From Leuconostoc falkenbergense (lineage in GTDB: Bacteria > Bacillota > Bacilli > Lactobacillales > Lactobacillaceae), in the NCBI RefSeq assembly GCF_014634805.1, contig NZ_BMBS01000004.1, positions 1 to 64,000 of the forward strand: 64,000 nt of DNA. Reading direction: 5' to 3'. A model generated the notes under the pieces. That model was given only the letters and a program-made list of their open reading frames with translations. It made no database searches and had not been told where the DNA came from. Below, in pieces: positions 9,179-20,096 of this stretch (within the stretch, counting starts at the first letter, position 1; every line of letters starts with the position of its first letter). The translations under genes were made by a program, and so were the position numbers.

Positions 9179-10501
9179 ATGAATAATTCAGGCGTGACGG
9201 TTGGATTGGATATTGGAACCACTTCAATTAAAGTTGTCATTGAACAAACTGCTGGGAATCAATTTAATGTGATTGGTGCGGGAAGCGCCCCTTCACGTGG
9301 CTTACGCCGTGGCGTGATTGTCGATATCGATACGACTGCCGCTGCGATTCGTGAGGCGATTGATCAGGCACAAGAAAAAGCAAATATTAAAATTACCGAT
9401 GTTGTGGTTGGTGTTCCAGCTAATCAAGTTGAAATTATCAATGTTAATGGTCTGGTATCTATTGCCAACCAAAATAAGCGCATTACTTATCAGGATGTTC
9501 AAAATGTAGCGCAACAAGCATTATCAAATGGCTTGCCCGCAGACCGTGATGTGATTGAATTAGTCGCTGAAGAGTTCGTTGTTGACGGATTTGATGGCAT
9601 TAAAGATCCTCATGAAATGATAGGTGTAAGGCTTGAAATGCATGGGGTGGCCTATGTTGGACCTAGCAAGATTCTTGATAATACGCGAATGGCAATTCAA
9701 AAGGCCGGACTAAATTTGCAAGAATTTATTCTGTCACCATTGGCTCTTGGTACAACTATCTTGAATGACGGCGAGCAAGACTTTGGTACTGTTTTGATTG
9801 ATTTAGGTGGCGGACAGACTAGTGCTGCTGTTATCCATGATCGCAAATTGAAGTACACGTTTGTCGATATTGAAGGTGGTGATAGTGTCACCAAGGATAT
9901 CTCAACTGTGCTTGGCACTTCTTACATCAATGCTGAAAGAATAAAACGTGATTACGGCTTTGCTGATCCATTGCAAACCGACCAAGACAACGATTTTCCA
10001 GTCGAAGTTATTGGTGAGGTTGTACCAAAACAATTTGACGAGAAGTATTTATCGGAAATCATTGCGGCTCGCTTAGAGCAAATGTTTACGCGAATATTTG
10101 ATCATTTACAACAGGTTAATGCTTTGAATATGCCAGGAGGCTTTGTTTTAACTGGTGGCAATGCAGCGCTGCCAAAAATGGTTGATTTTGCCAAACAATT
10201 ATTGGGCGATAATGTTCGTTTGTTTGTACCAGATCAAATTGGTTTGCGACATCCTTCGTACACGCGTGCTTTGGCATACTCAGTGTTTGCATCTAGAGAA
10301 AACATGGTGCAACAGGTGATTAAACAAACGATTATGAACCGTCGTGAGGTTACACCTAATCCTGAACCAACACCAAGTGAGGCACCACAACAAGAATCAT
10401 ATGACAGTTATCAATACGTCGATGATGCCACTGTGGCACCTCGTGAAGGCTGGTTTGGAAAAATTCGCCAAAAGATAAACAATTTATTTAACGAAGATTA
10501 A
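9179..10501 (+). CDS. ftsA: Cell division protein FtsA
   Basis: This 440-residue actin-like ATPase tethers FtsZ to the membrane. The phosphate-binding loop [13 protein letters not shown] lies at about 8-20, the second phosphate loop [13 protein letters not shown] near 205-218, and [11 protein letters not shown] near 325. The C-terminus ends in an amphipathic helix ([14 protein letters not shown]) that serves as the membrane anchor. A Pro/Gln-rich linker precedes it. AAAGGGG lies before the ATG, and ftsZ follows by 23 bp. Confidence 0.97.
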   Translation: MNNSGVTVGLDIGTTSIKVVIEQTAGNQFNVIGAGSAPSRGLRRGVIVDIDTTAAAIREAIDQAQEKANIKITDVVVGVPANQVEIINVNGLVSIANQNKRITYQDVQNVAQQALSNGLPADRDVIELVAEEFVVDGFDGIKDPHEMIGVRLEMHGVAYVGPSKILDNTRMAIQKAGLNLQEFILSPLALGTTILNDGEQDFGTVLIDLGGGQTSAAVIHDRKLKYTFVDIEGGDSVTKDISTVLGTSYINAERIKRDYGFADPLQTDQDNDFPVEVIGEVVPKQFDEKYLSEIIAARLEQMFTRIFDHLQQVNALNMPGGFVLTGGNAALPKMVDFAKQLLGDNVRLFVPDQIGLRHPSYTRALAYSVFASRENMVQQVIKQTIMNRREVTPNPEPTPSEAPQQESYDSYQYVDDATVAPREGWFGKIRQKINNLFNED

Positions 10502-10524
10502 AAAGACACTTAAGGAGACAACTC

Positions 10525-11823
10525 ATGGATTTTTCAATTGATGATACCCAAGAAGCGGGTGCAATCATAAAAGTTATCGGTGTTGGTGGTGGTGGCTCAA
10601 ATGCTGTTAACCATATGATTGAAGAAGGCGTCAGTGGCGTTGAATTTATCGTAGCCAATACTGATGTACAAGCACTAGATAAGTCAAAAGCCGATACAAA
10701 AATTCAAATCGGTCCTAAATTAACCGGTGGCTTGGGAGCAGGCTCGAATCCAGAGCGTGGTACTAAAGCTGCTGAAGAATCAACTGAAGATATTGCTAAT
10801 GCCTTAGCTGGTGCCGATATGGTTGTGATTACTGCAGGTATGGGTGGTGGAACTGGTAATGGTGCAGCTCCTGTCGTTGCACGTATTGCTAAAGAACAAG
10901 GCGCATTGACCGTTGCGGTCGTTACACGACCATTTAAATGGGAAGGCCCAAAGCGCGGACGTTTTGCTGCTGAAGGATTACAGGCTTTGTCAGAGTCTGT
11001 TGACTCATTAATCGTGATTACTAACGAACGTTTGAAAGATCGTATTGACCTTCGTACACCACTATCTGAAGCATTTAAAGTAGTTGATGAAGTTGTGGCA
11101 CAAGGTGTTCGAGGCATTTCTGAGCTGATTACCAATCCTGGTTTCATTAACTTGGACTTTGCTGATGTGAAAACTGTCATGCAAGATGCCGGACCTGCTT
11201 TGATGGGTGTTGGTCAAGCAAGTGGCGAAACCCGTGCAGCTGACGCAACAAAACAAGCTATTTCGTCACCGTTGCTTGAAGTCGACATGTCAGGTGCGGA
11301 AGACGTTTTGCTTAATATCACCGGTGGTCTAGATATGTCGTTGTTTGAAGCACAAACGGCTTCAGAAGTCATTAGCCAAGAAGCAGGACGTGACGTGAAC
11401 GTTATATTTGGAACATCAATTGATGAAGATCTTGGTGATTCAATTCGCGTGACAGTTATTGCGACTGGTCTTCAAAATACTAACGATAAATCCAAACAAT
11501 CTGCAGCCAAGAATGTAGCACCAGCTGCTTCAGTTTTTGGCACAGCAACGTCGACTGAGTCGGCAGCGCCTTCGTCTGCTTCATCAGTTTTTGAAAAACC
11601 AGCGACAGCATCACCAGCCCCCAAAGTGACACCAACACAAAACGATCCATTTGCTGATTGGAATATTGGCGGCACAACCAAAGACGCGTTTGCTGAAGAT
11701 GATCGTTTTGATGGCGTTCAGAAGCAATCATTTGATGTCTTTAATACACCGAGCTCAAGTGCTGCGGTGGATTTGGGCAATGATGACGACACTGACCAAC
11801 CACCATTTTTCAAGAAACGTTAA
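10525..11823 (+). CDS. ftsZ: Cell division GTPase FtsZ
   Basis: This 432-residue tubulin homologue polymerises at mid-cell and organises the divisome. The GTP-binding motifs are [11 protein letters not shown] near residue 20 and the tubulin signature [13 protein letters not shown] starting at about G105. After the globular core (to about residue 315) comes a long Ala/Ser/Pro-rich linker and the C-terminal peptide DQPPFFKKR, which is expected to bind FtsA and SepF. AAGGAG precedes the ATG. Codon use is noticeably more biased than in neighbours, consistent with high expression. Confidence 0.98.
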   Translation: MDFSIDDTQEAGAIIKVIGVGGGGSNAVNHMIEEGVSGVEFIVANTDVQALDKSKADTKIQIGPKLTGGLGAGSNPERGTKAAEESTEDIANALAGADMVVITAGMGGGTGNGAAPVVARIAKEQGALTVAVVTRPFKWEGPKRGRFAAEGLQALSESVDSLIVITNERLKDRIDLRTPLSEAFKVVDEVVAQGVRGISELITNPGFINLDFADVKTVMQDAGPALMGVGQASGETRAADATKQAISSPLLEVDMSGAEDVLLNITGGLDMSLFEAQTASEVISQEAGRDVNVIFGTSIDEDLGDSIRVTVIATGLQNTNDKSKQSAAKNVAPAASVFGTATSTESAAPSSASSVFEKPATASPAPKVTPTQNDPFADWNIGGTTKDAFAEDDRFDGVQKQSFDVFNTPSSSAAVDLGNDDDTDQPPFFKKR

Positions 11824-11832
11824 GGAGAACTC

Positions 11833-12297
11833 ATGGCATTAGGGGACACAATTAAACGTCTATTTAGTAATGAGGAAGATTATTACGAGGATGAAGGGTA
11901 TGATCAACGATCATACCAAGAACAGCCACAACCACAGCCTGTTCAGCAACAAGCAAATACTTCCCAACAACGATTTACACGACCATCAACTACTACACAA
12001 CAAGCCAATTCAGACTTTAATAGTGCGAATAGTAAAATTGCATTGTTTGAACCAAAAGTATATTCTGATTCTCGAGCGATTGCTTCACAAATTTTGGGTG
12101 GTGAAGCAGTGATTGTCAATTTCACGCAGATTGATGAAGCACAAGCTAAACGAATTCTTGATTTTCTGGGTGGTGCTGTTTATGCTGTTAACGGTGAAAT
12201 CGAACGTATTGGACAATCAATTTTCTTGGTCACACCAAATACGTTTGAAATTTCTGGAACTTTGACAGATAATCTTGAGCCCAACAGTAGGTACTAA
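11833..12297 (+). CDS. sepF: Cell division protein SepF
   Basis: This 154-residue protein has an N-terminal amphipathic membrane-binding helix (MALGDTIKRLFSN), a Gln-rich flexible region (residues 30-60) and a C-terminal SepF/DUF552 core at about 70-150 (motifs ALFEPKVYSDSRAIA and VIVNFTQIDEAQAKRILDFL). SepF bundles FtsZ filaments and anchors them to the membrane. AAGGAG precedes the ATG, nine bases after the ftsZ stop. Confidence 0.95.
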   Translation: MALGDTIKRLFSNEEDYYEDEGYDQRSYQEQPQPQPVQQQANTSQQRFTRPSTTTQQANSDFNSANSKIALFEPKVYSDSRAIASQILGGEAVIVNFTQIDEAQAKRILDFLGGAVYAVNGEIERIGQSIFLVTPNTFEISGTLTDNLEPNSRY

Positions 12298-12300
12298 TTC

Positions 12301-12564
12301 ATGATTGCAGAAATTGTCATATGGTTGTTTCGATTAGTGCAATATTATGAATATGCAATTGTTATTTATATTTTAATGTCTTGGCTACCAGGGGCTCGTG
12401 AGTCTGGCTTGGGCCGATTCTTGGGCCGTATTGTCGAGCCATATCTACGAATTTTTAGGTTTATTCCACCAATTGGGATGCTTGATTTTTCACCGATTGT
12501 CGCAATTTTGGCTTTGAATTTTGCACGTAGTGGTTTGCTACATTTAGTTTCGATATTCCTATGA
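12301..12564 (+). CDS. ylmG: YggT/YlmG family membrane protein
   Basis: This 87-residue protein has two membrane segments separated by a conserved loop ([23 protein letters not shown]...[15 protein letters not shown]), the hallmark of the YggT family. Members act near the divisome in Gram-positives and in thylakoid/chloroplast division relatives, but their biochemical role is not settled. It begins three bases after sepF and overlaps ylmH by four bases, so the three are co-translated. ylmE, found here in Bacillus, is absent. Confidence 0.92.
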   Translation: MIAEIVIWLFRLVQYYEYAIVIYILMSWLPGARESGLGRFLGRIVEPYLRIFRFIPPIGMLDFSPIVAILALNFARSGLLHLVSIFL

Positions 12565-13358
12565 GTAATGACGTGCTAAGTATTTCACAACATTTTCGTG
12601 AGTACGAGCAGCCTTTCATACAACAAGTTCTGGATTGGGTAAAACAGGCTGATGATGACTATCGCTTAATTCTGACGCGATTTTTAAATCCGAGAGAACA
12701 ATACATTCTACAAACATTGATTAACCGTCAGTCTGGATTGCGAAGTTATTTGTATGGTGGTGTGGATGGCGCCGAAAGTCAAAGGGCAATCATTGCACCA
12801 GAAGTATTTGAAGTAAAACAAGAAGATTTTGAAATTGGGTTACTAACTGTACAATATCCAAAAAAGTTTGCCACGTTACATCATTCGACAATTTTGGGCA
12901 GCTTAATGCACTTGGGTATTAGTCGGGATGTACTTGGCGATATCCTATTTGATAATGAAGAAACGAATTGGCAAATCATTGTCGATCAGAAAATGTTAGC
13001 TTATATCCAGCAAACCGTTACAAAAGTTGGACGAGTTGCTGTTAATCTGAAAGCGCAATCGTTAAGTGAAGCCCTGCCTGTTTTAACTAATTGGCAAGAG
13101 CAATTTGCTTTAATGTCATCTTTGCGACTTGATGTTGTCATATCATCTGTTTTTCAACTGTCACGTAGTGATACTAAGACACTTATTGAAAGTGGTCAAG
13201 TTCATGTGAATTGGATGCTTGCGCAAAAAACCAATTTGGAAATTGCTGTAAATGATTTGATATCAGTTAGAAAACATGGTCGTGCACAAATCAAGTCACT
13301 AGATGGTCGGAGTAAAAAAGATAAATTGAAAGCAATTGTCAATGTTGTACAAAGATAG
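12561..13358 (+). CDS. ylmH: YlmH family RNA-binding protein with S4 domain
   Basis: This 265-residue protein has an N-terminal YlmH domain with the motif [18 protein letters not shown] near residues 63-80 and a C-terminal S4 RNA-binding domain at about 190-250 ([18 protein letters not shown]). YlmH is known in Firmicutes as a division-cluster gene, and its family has been linked to ribosome-associated quality control. The start overlaps ylmG by four bases. A 75-bp gap with a new ribosome site separates it from divIVA. Confidence 0.92.
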   Translation: MSNDVLSISQHFREYEQPFIQQVLDWVKQADDDYRLILTRFLNPREQYILQTLINRQSGLRSYLYGGVDGAESQRAIIAPEVFEVKQEDFEIGLLTVQYPKKFATLHHSTILGSLMHLGISRDVLGDILFDNEETNWQIIVDQKMLAYIQQTVTKVGRVAVNLKAQSLSEALPVLTNWQEQFALMSSLRLDVVISSVFQLSRSDTKTLIESGQVHVNWMLAQKTNLEIAVNDLISVRKHGRAQIKSLDGRSKKDKLKAIVNVVQR

Positions 13359-13433
13359 TAATGTCAGGCTTCTATCTAATTTAGACTAGGCATGATAAAA
13401 TTATGAAGTACAATCATGTTAAAGGAGAAAGTT

Positions 13434-14099
13434 ATGGCATTATCACCAGATGAAATTTTAAATCACGAATTTACAAAAAAAGGCAGTAAGGCTTATGTTG
13501 CGACTGAAGTTGATGCTTTTTTGGATCAAGTCAATAGTGATTATGAAGCGCTAATTGCTGAGCGAGATGCGCTTAAAGTACAACTTGAGCAGTCGCAATC
13601 GCAAGTCGAGGCGCTAGAAGCCAAGCGTGAGCAAGTTAATCAGTCTATTTTTGTCGCACAAGAAGCAGCTGACCGATTGAAAAAAGACGCTGATGTTGAA
13701 GTGAAAAAGCAATTGACGCATGCACAAGAAGCGGCTACTAAAATCATCAGTGATTCTCGTGTTAAGGCAGAAGCGGAAGCAGAACGTTTAGCACAAGAAA
13801 ACGCAGAATTAACTAATGAGCAAAACCAATTACGTACAGAAGTTGAAAGTTTTAAAAATTCCTTCTTGCAATTATTAACAGCACAGCGTACACTATTAGA
13901 AAATGATGAGTTAGCAGAAGCTGTTCATCGTTTACCAATTGGTCAAGTAACAGCCAATCGCATTGGTAAAGTTGCTGAAGCAGCACCAGTTGAAGTTTCA
14001 AGCCAGTCAGAACAAGAGTCAGATGAACAGGAAACAGCAGAAGCCCAAGGGCCGGTTGTAGTGTTTCCAGAATCAGAAGACCAAGCGGACAATCATTAA
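13434..14099 (+). CDS. divIVA: DivIVA cell-pole and septum scaffold protein
   Basis: This 221-residue protein starts with the DivIVA lipid-binding motif (MALSPDEILNHEFTKKGSKAY then EVDAFLDQV) and continues as a long Glu/Gln/Ala-rich coiled coil to about residue 150. An acidic tail follows. DivIVA senses negative membrane curvature and recruits division and wall proteins. ATG 13434 is placed well after AAAGGAG; an in-frame ATG 18 bases upstream lies before that site. It closes the dcw cluster. Confidence 0.95.
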   Translation: MALSPDEILNHEFTKKGSKAYVATEVDAFLDQVNSDYEALIAERDALKVQLEQSQSQVEALEAKREQVNQSIFVAQEAADRLKKDADVEVKKQLTHAQEAATKIISDSRVKAEAEAERLAQENAELTNEQNQLRTEVESFKNSFLQLLTAQRTLLENDELAEAVHRLPIGQVTANRIGKVAEAAPVEVSSQSEQESDEQETAEAQGPVVVFPESEDQADNH

Positions 14100-14119
14100 T
14101 AATTATAAAAAGCGTAACA

Positions 14120-14349
14120 CAGCAAAGTTGGCATATATACGTGCAGCGAGTCATGGTGGTGGAAGATGACCGTCCCTGATGCCAATCAGATCAGTTACTA
14201 GTTTTGTTTAGCTGAAATTTTAGTAAGCTAGAACGGCGCAGGCCGTTAATACTGATTTGAGAGTAATAATGAAGATTAGTTATTACTAAACATTGGGTGG
14301 TACCACGTGAAAACGTCCCTATGCAGATGATGCATAGGGACTTTTTTTA
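14120..14349 (+). promoter_or_regulatory. T-box riboswitch upstream of ileS
   Basis: The invariant T-box core GGGTGGTACCACG is at 14295-14307. It is followed by a terminator, GTCCCTATGCA (14315-14325) and TGCATAGGGAC (14331-14341), with a T run to 14349. Upstream, TTGGCA (14128-14133) pairs with TGCCAA (14180-14185) as the base of Stem I, and AACGGC/GCCGTT (around 14232-14247) forms a further hairpin. Uncharged tRNA binding should favour the antiterminator and switch ileS on. Isoleucine specificity is inferred from the gene; I could not place the specifier codon with confidence. This element fills the whole 300-bp gap. Confidence 0.93.
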
Positions 14350-14399
14350 TCATTATTTTAAATGATTGTTGTCGATTAACTTTTTTAGGAGAATGAAAT

Positions 14400-17192
14400 A
14401 TGAAGTATAAAGATACGTTGAATCTTGGTAAAACGGCTTTTCCAATGAGAGGGTCGTTGCCTAAGACGGAACCAGAACGTCAGGCAAAATGGTATGAGGA
14501 AGACTTGTATCAGCAACGTTTGGCCCAAAATGAGAAGAAACCTCATTTTAACCTACATGATGGACCGCCATACGCAAATGGTAATATTCACATTGGTCAC
14601 GCCATGAATAAAATTACCAAGGACATTATTGTACGTTATAAGAACATGACTGGCTTTTATGCGCCTTATGTTCCCGGTTGGGATACTCATGGTTTGCCAA
14701 TTGAACAACAATTGACAAAAGCAGGTCATGATAGAAAAAGTATGCCTAAATCAGAATGGCGTAATTTAGCTAAAGAATTTGCTTTGCAACAAGTTAATAA
14801 GCAACGTTCGGATTTTAAACGTTTGGGTGTGTTAGGCGATTGGGAAAATCCATATATTACATTGAAGCCAGAATTTGAGGCAGCGCAAATTAGAGTTTTT
14901 GGTGCAATGGCTGGGAAAGGCTACATCTTTAGAGGTGCGAAGCCAGTGTATTGGTCATGGTCGTCTGAGTCAGCTCTTGCTGAAGCTGAAATTGAATATC
15001 ATGACATTGATTCAACATCATTGTTCTATGCCAATAAAGTAAAAGATGGCAAAGGTATTTTGGACGATAATACTTACTTTGTGGTCTGGACAACAACGCC
15101 GTTTACTGTTACAGCCTCTCGAGGTATTACGTTAGGGCCTGAATTCGAATACTCAGTTGTGATACCAGCTGGCGATACGAGACAATTTGTTGTTGCGACT
15201 GAACTACTCGATTCAGTCGCACCTAAGTTTGGTTGGGAATCATATGAAACGGTCGCAACCTATAAAGGCCAACAGCTTGATCGCATTACAGCCTATCATC
15301 CTTGGGACAGTGAGCATGAAGAATTAGTGATGAATGCTGATCATGTTACGCTTGATTCAGGAACTGGCTTAATTCATACAGCACCCGGATTTGGTGAAGA
15401 TGATTACAACGTTGGAAAAAAGTATGGCTTACCCGCTGACGTAACAGTAGATTCAAAGGGTTATATGACAGCCAACGCGGGTGCTGACTTTGAAGGCAAA
15501 TTCTATGATGATGTTGTTGGTATAGTCATCAACAAATTAACGGATGCTGGGTTGTTCTTGGCAAAAGAAAAGATTACCCATTCTTACCCATTTGATTGGC
15601 GTACCAAAAAACCAATTATTTGGCGGGCAGTGCCCCAATGGTTTGCTTCTGTGGCCAAGTTCCGATCAGAAATTTTAGCCGAGCTTGATAAGGTTACATA
15701 TTTCCCAGATTGGGGTAAAGTTCGATTGCACAATATGATTCGCGATCGCGGTGATTGGGTTATTTCACGACAACGTGTTTGGGGTGTACCATTACCAATA
15801 TTCTACGCAGAAGATGGTACAGCTATTTTGGACGAAAAGTTGATCAACCACGTCGCTGATTTATTTGCTGAGTATGGTTCGAATTATTGGTTTGAACATG
15901 ATGCTAAAGAACTTTTGCCAGAAGGTTATACTAATGAACATTCACCAAACGGTGAATTTACTAAAGAAGAGGATATCATGGATGTCTGGTTCGATTCTGG
16001 TTCATCGTGGAATGGGGTTTTGAATACACGACCTGAATTAGATTATCCTGCTGATATGTATTTGGAGGGGTCTGATCAGTTCCGTGGTTGGTTTAATTCT
16101 TCTTTGATCACATCTGTGGCCGTAAATGGCATTGCGCCATACAAATCTATTTTGCACCAAGGCTTTACATTAGATGGTAAAGGCAACAAGATGTCCAAAT
16201 CTCTAGGAAATACAATTTCGCCACTTGAAGTAGCTGACAAAATGGGAATTGAAATTCTGCGTCTTTGGGTGACGTCGGTTGACACGTCACAAGACATGCG
16301 TGTTTCAAATGAAATTTTGAAACAAGTGTCAGAGAGTTATCGAAAGTTGCGCAATACGTTACGTTTCTTGCTGGCAAATACCTCTGATTTTGATCCAAAA
16401 GAAGATGGTGTGTCATATCAATCATTGGCAGCACATGATCAATATTTCTATGCCTTAGAAAATAATTTTGTTAAAGATGTGCGCAATGCTTATGATAATT
16501 ACCAATTCAACGATGTTTTTAAGCGTGTGATTAACTTTGTCAACGTTGATCTATCAGCCTTTTATCTTGATGTGGCTAAGGATGTTGTTTATGTTGAGGC
16601 ACCTACTGGGCAAGCTCGTCGCTCAATGCAAACAGTCTTCTATAAGATTTTGACTGATTTGACGCGATTGTTGCTACCAATCTTACCTCACACAGCTGAA
16701 GAAGTATGGGAATATCTTCCTTATGAAACAGCACAATTTGCTTATTTGACTGATATGCCTGATGTTCAAGATCTAGGTGATACGACAGTTTTGTTTGAAC
16801 AGTGGTCAACCTTTATGAGTCTTCGTGACGCTGTCAACAAGGCACTTGAAGAAGCACGTGAAACCGACTTAATTGGTAAAAATGCTGAGGCTTCTTTGAC
16901 GCTTTATCTGACGACTGAACAACAGTTATGGTTAAAAGATTTGAATGCGGATGTCCGTTTGTTGTTAATGGTGTCACAACTTCATTTGGAATCATTGGAA
17001 AGTGCGCAAAATGTACAAGACTTTGCAGGTTGGCACATTACTGTTGCTCACGCCACAGGTCAAGTATCGCCACGAGATCGCCTGTATCATGACGATATTG
17101 GTTCTGACACTGATTTTCCAGAATTGTCAAAGCATGAAGCAGATATTGTCCGTGAGTTTTATCCAGAAGCCCTAACTGAGGGACTAGAATAG
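14400..17192 (+). CDS. ileS: Isoleucyl-tRNA synthetase
   Basis: This 930-residue class I synthetase charges tRNA-Ile. The HIGH motif is HIGH at 64-67, the editing domain occupies roughly 180-400, and KMSKS starts at K597. The C-terminal domain is shorter in key residues than usual: where most bacterial enzymes have a zinc-binding pair of Cys-x-x-Cys motifs, this one reads [13 protein letters not shown]...ELSKHE with no cysteines. The gene is preceded by TTAGGAG and controlled by the T-box leader. It follows divIVA, as in many lactic acid bacteria. Confidence 0.97.
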   Translation: MKYKDTLNLGKTAFPMRGSLPKTEPERQAKWYEEDLYQQRLAQNEKKPHFNLHDGPPYANGNIHIGHAMNKITKDIIVRYKNMTGFYAPYVPGWDTHGLPIEQQLTKAGHDRKSMPKSEWRNLAKEFALQQVNKQRSDFKRLGVLGDWENPYITLKPEFEAAQIRVFGAMAGKGYIFRGAKPVYWSWSSESALAEAEIEYHDIDSTSLFYANKVKDGKGILDDNTYFVVWTTTPFTVTASRGITLGPEFEYSVVIPAGDTRQFVVATELLDSVAPKFGWESYETVATYKGQQLDRITAYHPWDSEHEELVMNADHVTLDSGTGLIHTAPGFGEDDYNVGKKYGLPADVTVDSKGYMTANAGADFEGKFYDDVVGIVINKLTDAGLFLAKEKITHSYPFDWRTKKPIIWRAVPQWFASVAKFRSEILAELDKVTYFPDWGKVRLHNMIRDRGDWVISRQRVWGVPLPIFYAEDGTAILDEKLINHVADLFAEYGSNYWFEHDAKELLPEGYTNEHSPNGEFTKEEDIMDVWFDSGSSWNGVLNTRPELDYPADMYLEGSDQFRGWFNSSLITSVAVNGIAPYKSILHQGFTLDGKGNKMSKSLGNTISPLEVADKMGIEILRLWVTSVDTSQDMRVSNEILKQVSESYRKLRNTLRFLLANTSDFDPKEDGVSYQSLAAHDQYFYALENNFVKDVRNAYDNYQFNDVFKRVINFVNVDLSAFYLDVAKDVVYVEAPTGQARRSMQTVFYKILTDLTRLLLPILPHTAEEVWEYLPYETAQFAYLTDMPDVQDLGDTTVLFEQWSTFMSLRDAVNKALEEARETDLIGKNAEASLTLYLTTEQQLWLKDLNADVRLLLMVSQLHLESLESAQNVQDFAGWHITVAHATGQVSPRDRLYHDDIGSDTDFPELSKHEADIVREFYPEALTEGLE

Positions 17193-17200
17193 TATCAAAA

Positions 17201-17232
17201 AACATCACAATTCACAATTGTGATGTTTTTTT
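17201..17232 (+). terminator. Terminator of ileS
   Basis: ACATCACAATT (17202-17212) and AATTGTGATGT (17216-17226) form a perfect 11-pair stem with a three-base loop, followed by a T run. Confidence 0.9.
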
Positions 17233-17261
17233 GATCGTTTTGGAAAAGTATGAACAAACTG

Positions 17262-17309
17262 TGAAAGCGTTTACATTTGATTGAAAACATGCTATGATAA
17301 GGCTATAAA
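17262..17309 (+). promoter_or_regulatory. CcpA cre site and promoter of the PTS/beta-glucosidase operon
   Basis: TGAAAGCGTTTACA at 17262-17275 matches the catabolite-responsive element consensus TGWAANCGNTWWCA at every position. Two promoters fit with 17-base spacing: TTTACA (17270-17275) with TATGAT (17293-17298), which overlaps cre, or TTGAAA (17281-17286) with TATAAA (17304-17309). The overlap with or closeness to the -35 element implies repression by CcpA when a preferred sugar is present. Confidence 0.8.
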
Positions 17310-17339
17310 CGAAATGATTTTTTAAAGGAGAAACATATT

Positions 17340-17660
17340 ATGGCAACTAAAACAATTATGCTAGCTTGTGCAGCTGGTATGTCAACATCATTATTGGTAG
17401 CAAACATGCAAAAGGCCGCCGCGGCTCAAGAAAAGGATTACGATATTTTTGCAACTTCAACGTCTGATGTTGACGCTAAGCTAAAAGAAAAGCATCCTGA
17501 TGTTGTGATGCTTGGACCTCAAGTTGCTTATATGAAAAATGAGGTTAAGGGACACACAGATGCCGCTGGTGTGCCAATGGATGTCATCAATATGATGGAT
17601 TATGGCATGATGAAGGGCGACAATGTTTTGAAGTCTGCCGAAACATTGATGGGAGTTTAA
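17340..17660 (+). CDS. PTS lactose/cellobiose-family enzyme IIB
   Basis: This 106-residue cytoplasmic phosphocarrier takes phosphate from IIA and passes it to the sugar at IIC. The active-site loop LACAAGMSTSLL places the phospho-cysteine at C10, as in cellobiose/chitobiose IIB proteins. AAAGGAG precedes the ATG. It is directly followed by the IIA gene and then a 6-phospho-beta-glucosidase. The likely substrate is a beta-glucoside such as cellobiose. No IIC gene is adjacent. Confidence 0.93.
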   Translation: MATKTIMLACAAGMSTSLLVANMQKAAAAQEKDYDIFATSTSDVDAKLKEKHPDVVMLGPQVAYMKNEVKGHTDAAGVPMDVINMMDYGMMKGDNVLKSAETLMGV

Positions 17661-17661
17661 G

Positions 17662-17994
17662 ATGGCCGATTTGATGCAAGACGAAGCACGAATGCAAGTT
17701 GTGATGGGTCTGATTATGCATGGTGGCAATGCCAAGTCGCAAGCTTTTCAGGCAATTCAGTTGGCTAAATCAGGTGATTTTGAGGGTGCACAAGCAGCAA
17801 TTGATGAAGCTGATAAATCACTTAAAGAAGCACATGATGTTCAAACGGACATGCTAACACAAGAAGCACAAGGTAATCATACTGAAGTTGACTTGTATAT
17901 GGTTCATGCCCAAGATCATTTGATGAATGGTATTACTTTTCGTGATTTAGCAGTTGAAATCATTGCACTTTATCGCAAATTGGCAGAGAACTGA
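17662..17994 (+). CDS. PTS lactose/cellobiose-family enzyme IIA
   Basis: This 110-residue all-helical protein carries phosphate from HPr to IIB. The signature VHAQDHLMNGI contains the phospho-histidine, H82 (the first His of the motif), and D85 is the conserved acidic core residue. GLIMHGGNAKSQAFQAI near the N-terminus is also typical. The gene begins one base after the IIB stop region, so the two are tightly coupled. An attenuating hairpin follows before the glucosidase gene. Confidence 0.93.
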   Translation: MADLMQDEARMQVVMGLIMHGGNAKSQAFQAIQLAKSGDFEGAQAAIDEADKSLKEAHDVQTDMLTQEAQGNHTEVDLYMVHAQDHLMNGITFRDLAVEIIALYRKLAEN

Positions 17995-17997
17995 TTG

Positions 17998-18025
17998 AAA
18001 GCTCGCTTTTGCGGGCTTTTCTTTT
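17998..18025 (+). terminator. Intra-operon hairpin between IIA and the glucosidase
   Basis: AAAGCTCGC and GCGGGCTTT flank a TTTT loop, followed by CTTTT. The stem has a G-T pair and could act as a partial terminator, setting a lower level of the downstream glucosidase mRNA. Confidence 0.6.
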
Positions 18026-18067
18026 ACAAAATAATTGCTAAATGAACCTAAGAACTGGAGAAGATAA

Positions 18068-19507
<1,440 letters not shown>

Positions 19508-19513
19508 ACTTTC

Positions 19514-19541
19514 AAAAGCTGGTGAAATGCTAGCTTTTTTG
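19514..19541 (+). terminator. Weak terminator after the glucosidase gene
   Basis: AAAAGCT and AGCTTTT flank an inner region with little pairing and are followed by a T run. The stem is only six or seven pairs, so confidence is moderate. Confidence 0.55.
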
Positions 19542-19604
19542 CATTCGATACATGGCTTTGATACACTGAATATTATAAATGTCTAGTATTTGGGGGAGAA
19601 AAAT

Positions 19605-20096
19605 ATGATTCCAGAAAAAGCCACGCAGCTGCCTAAAACGGCTAAAATTGTTTGGTTAATTCATGATGTCATCGCTTTGTTGTTTTTAGTAGTCGTGGAA
19701 ATAATTATTTACATGCTTTTTTTGCGCGGTAATTTTCATCAACTAGCAATGATGATTTTAATCATTATGGTTTTGATAGCTATTTTGCCTGTTATACACA
19801 TGACGCTAATCCCTTATTTTTATCGATTTAGACGTTACGTGATTGATGATCAGGCGGTTTACATTTATCGTGGTTTTATTTTCAGAAAGTCTGAATCAAT
19901 TCCACTGAATCGTATTCAAAATGTTGATACCAAACAGGGACCGATTTTACGTTATTTTAAATTAATGGATTTATCTATTGAAACAGCGGCACATGGGTTC
20001 CAAATTGAGGCTATTGGTGAAGTAACAGCTAAAAAGTTGAGAGGTCAATTAGTCGAAGCGGCTTTACACGCCCGTGAGGTAGCTTCAGATGACTAA
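19605..20096 (+). CDS. Bacterial PH-domain membrane protein (YdbS-like)
   Basis: This 163-residue protein has two membrane segments (about 17-37 and 47-70) followed by a bacterial PH-like (bPH2) domain with the motif YRGFIFRKSESIPLNRIQNVDTKQG split around residues 88-112. The pair of YdbS-like and YdbT-like genes is common in Firmicutes; in Bacillus it has been connected with resistance to bacteriocins/competing bacteria, but the mechanism is not known. Start 19605 follows GGGGGAG; the in-frame ATG upstream would overlap that site. It overlaps the next gene by eight bases. Confidence 0.85.
   Translation: MIPEKATQLPKTAKIVWLIHDVIALLFLVVVEIIIYMLFLRGNFHQLAMMILIIMVLIAILPVIHMTLIPYFYRFRRYVIDDQAVYIYRGFIFRKSESIPLNRIQNVDTKQGPILRYFKLMDLSIETAAHGFQIEAIGEVTAKKLRGQLVEAALHAREVASDD

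Noticed and set aside
10704-11180. 158-residue minus-strand frame inside ftsZ
   Set aside because: Shadow of a highly biased gene; no ribosome site and no plausible protein features.
14127-14186. Assignment of the T-box specifier codon
   Set aside because: I could not place an isoleucine codon in the specifier loop with confidence, so specificity is taken from ileS.
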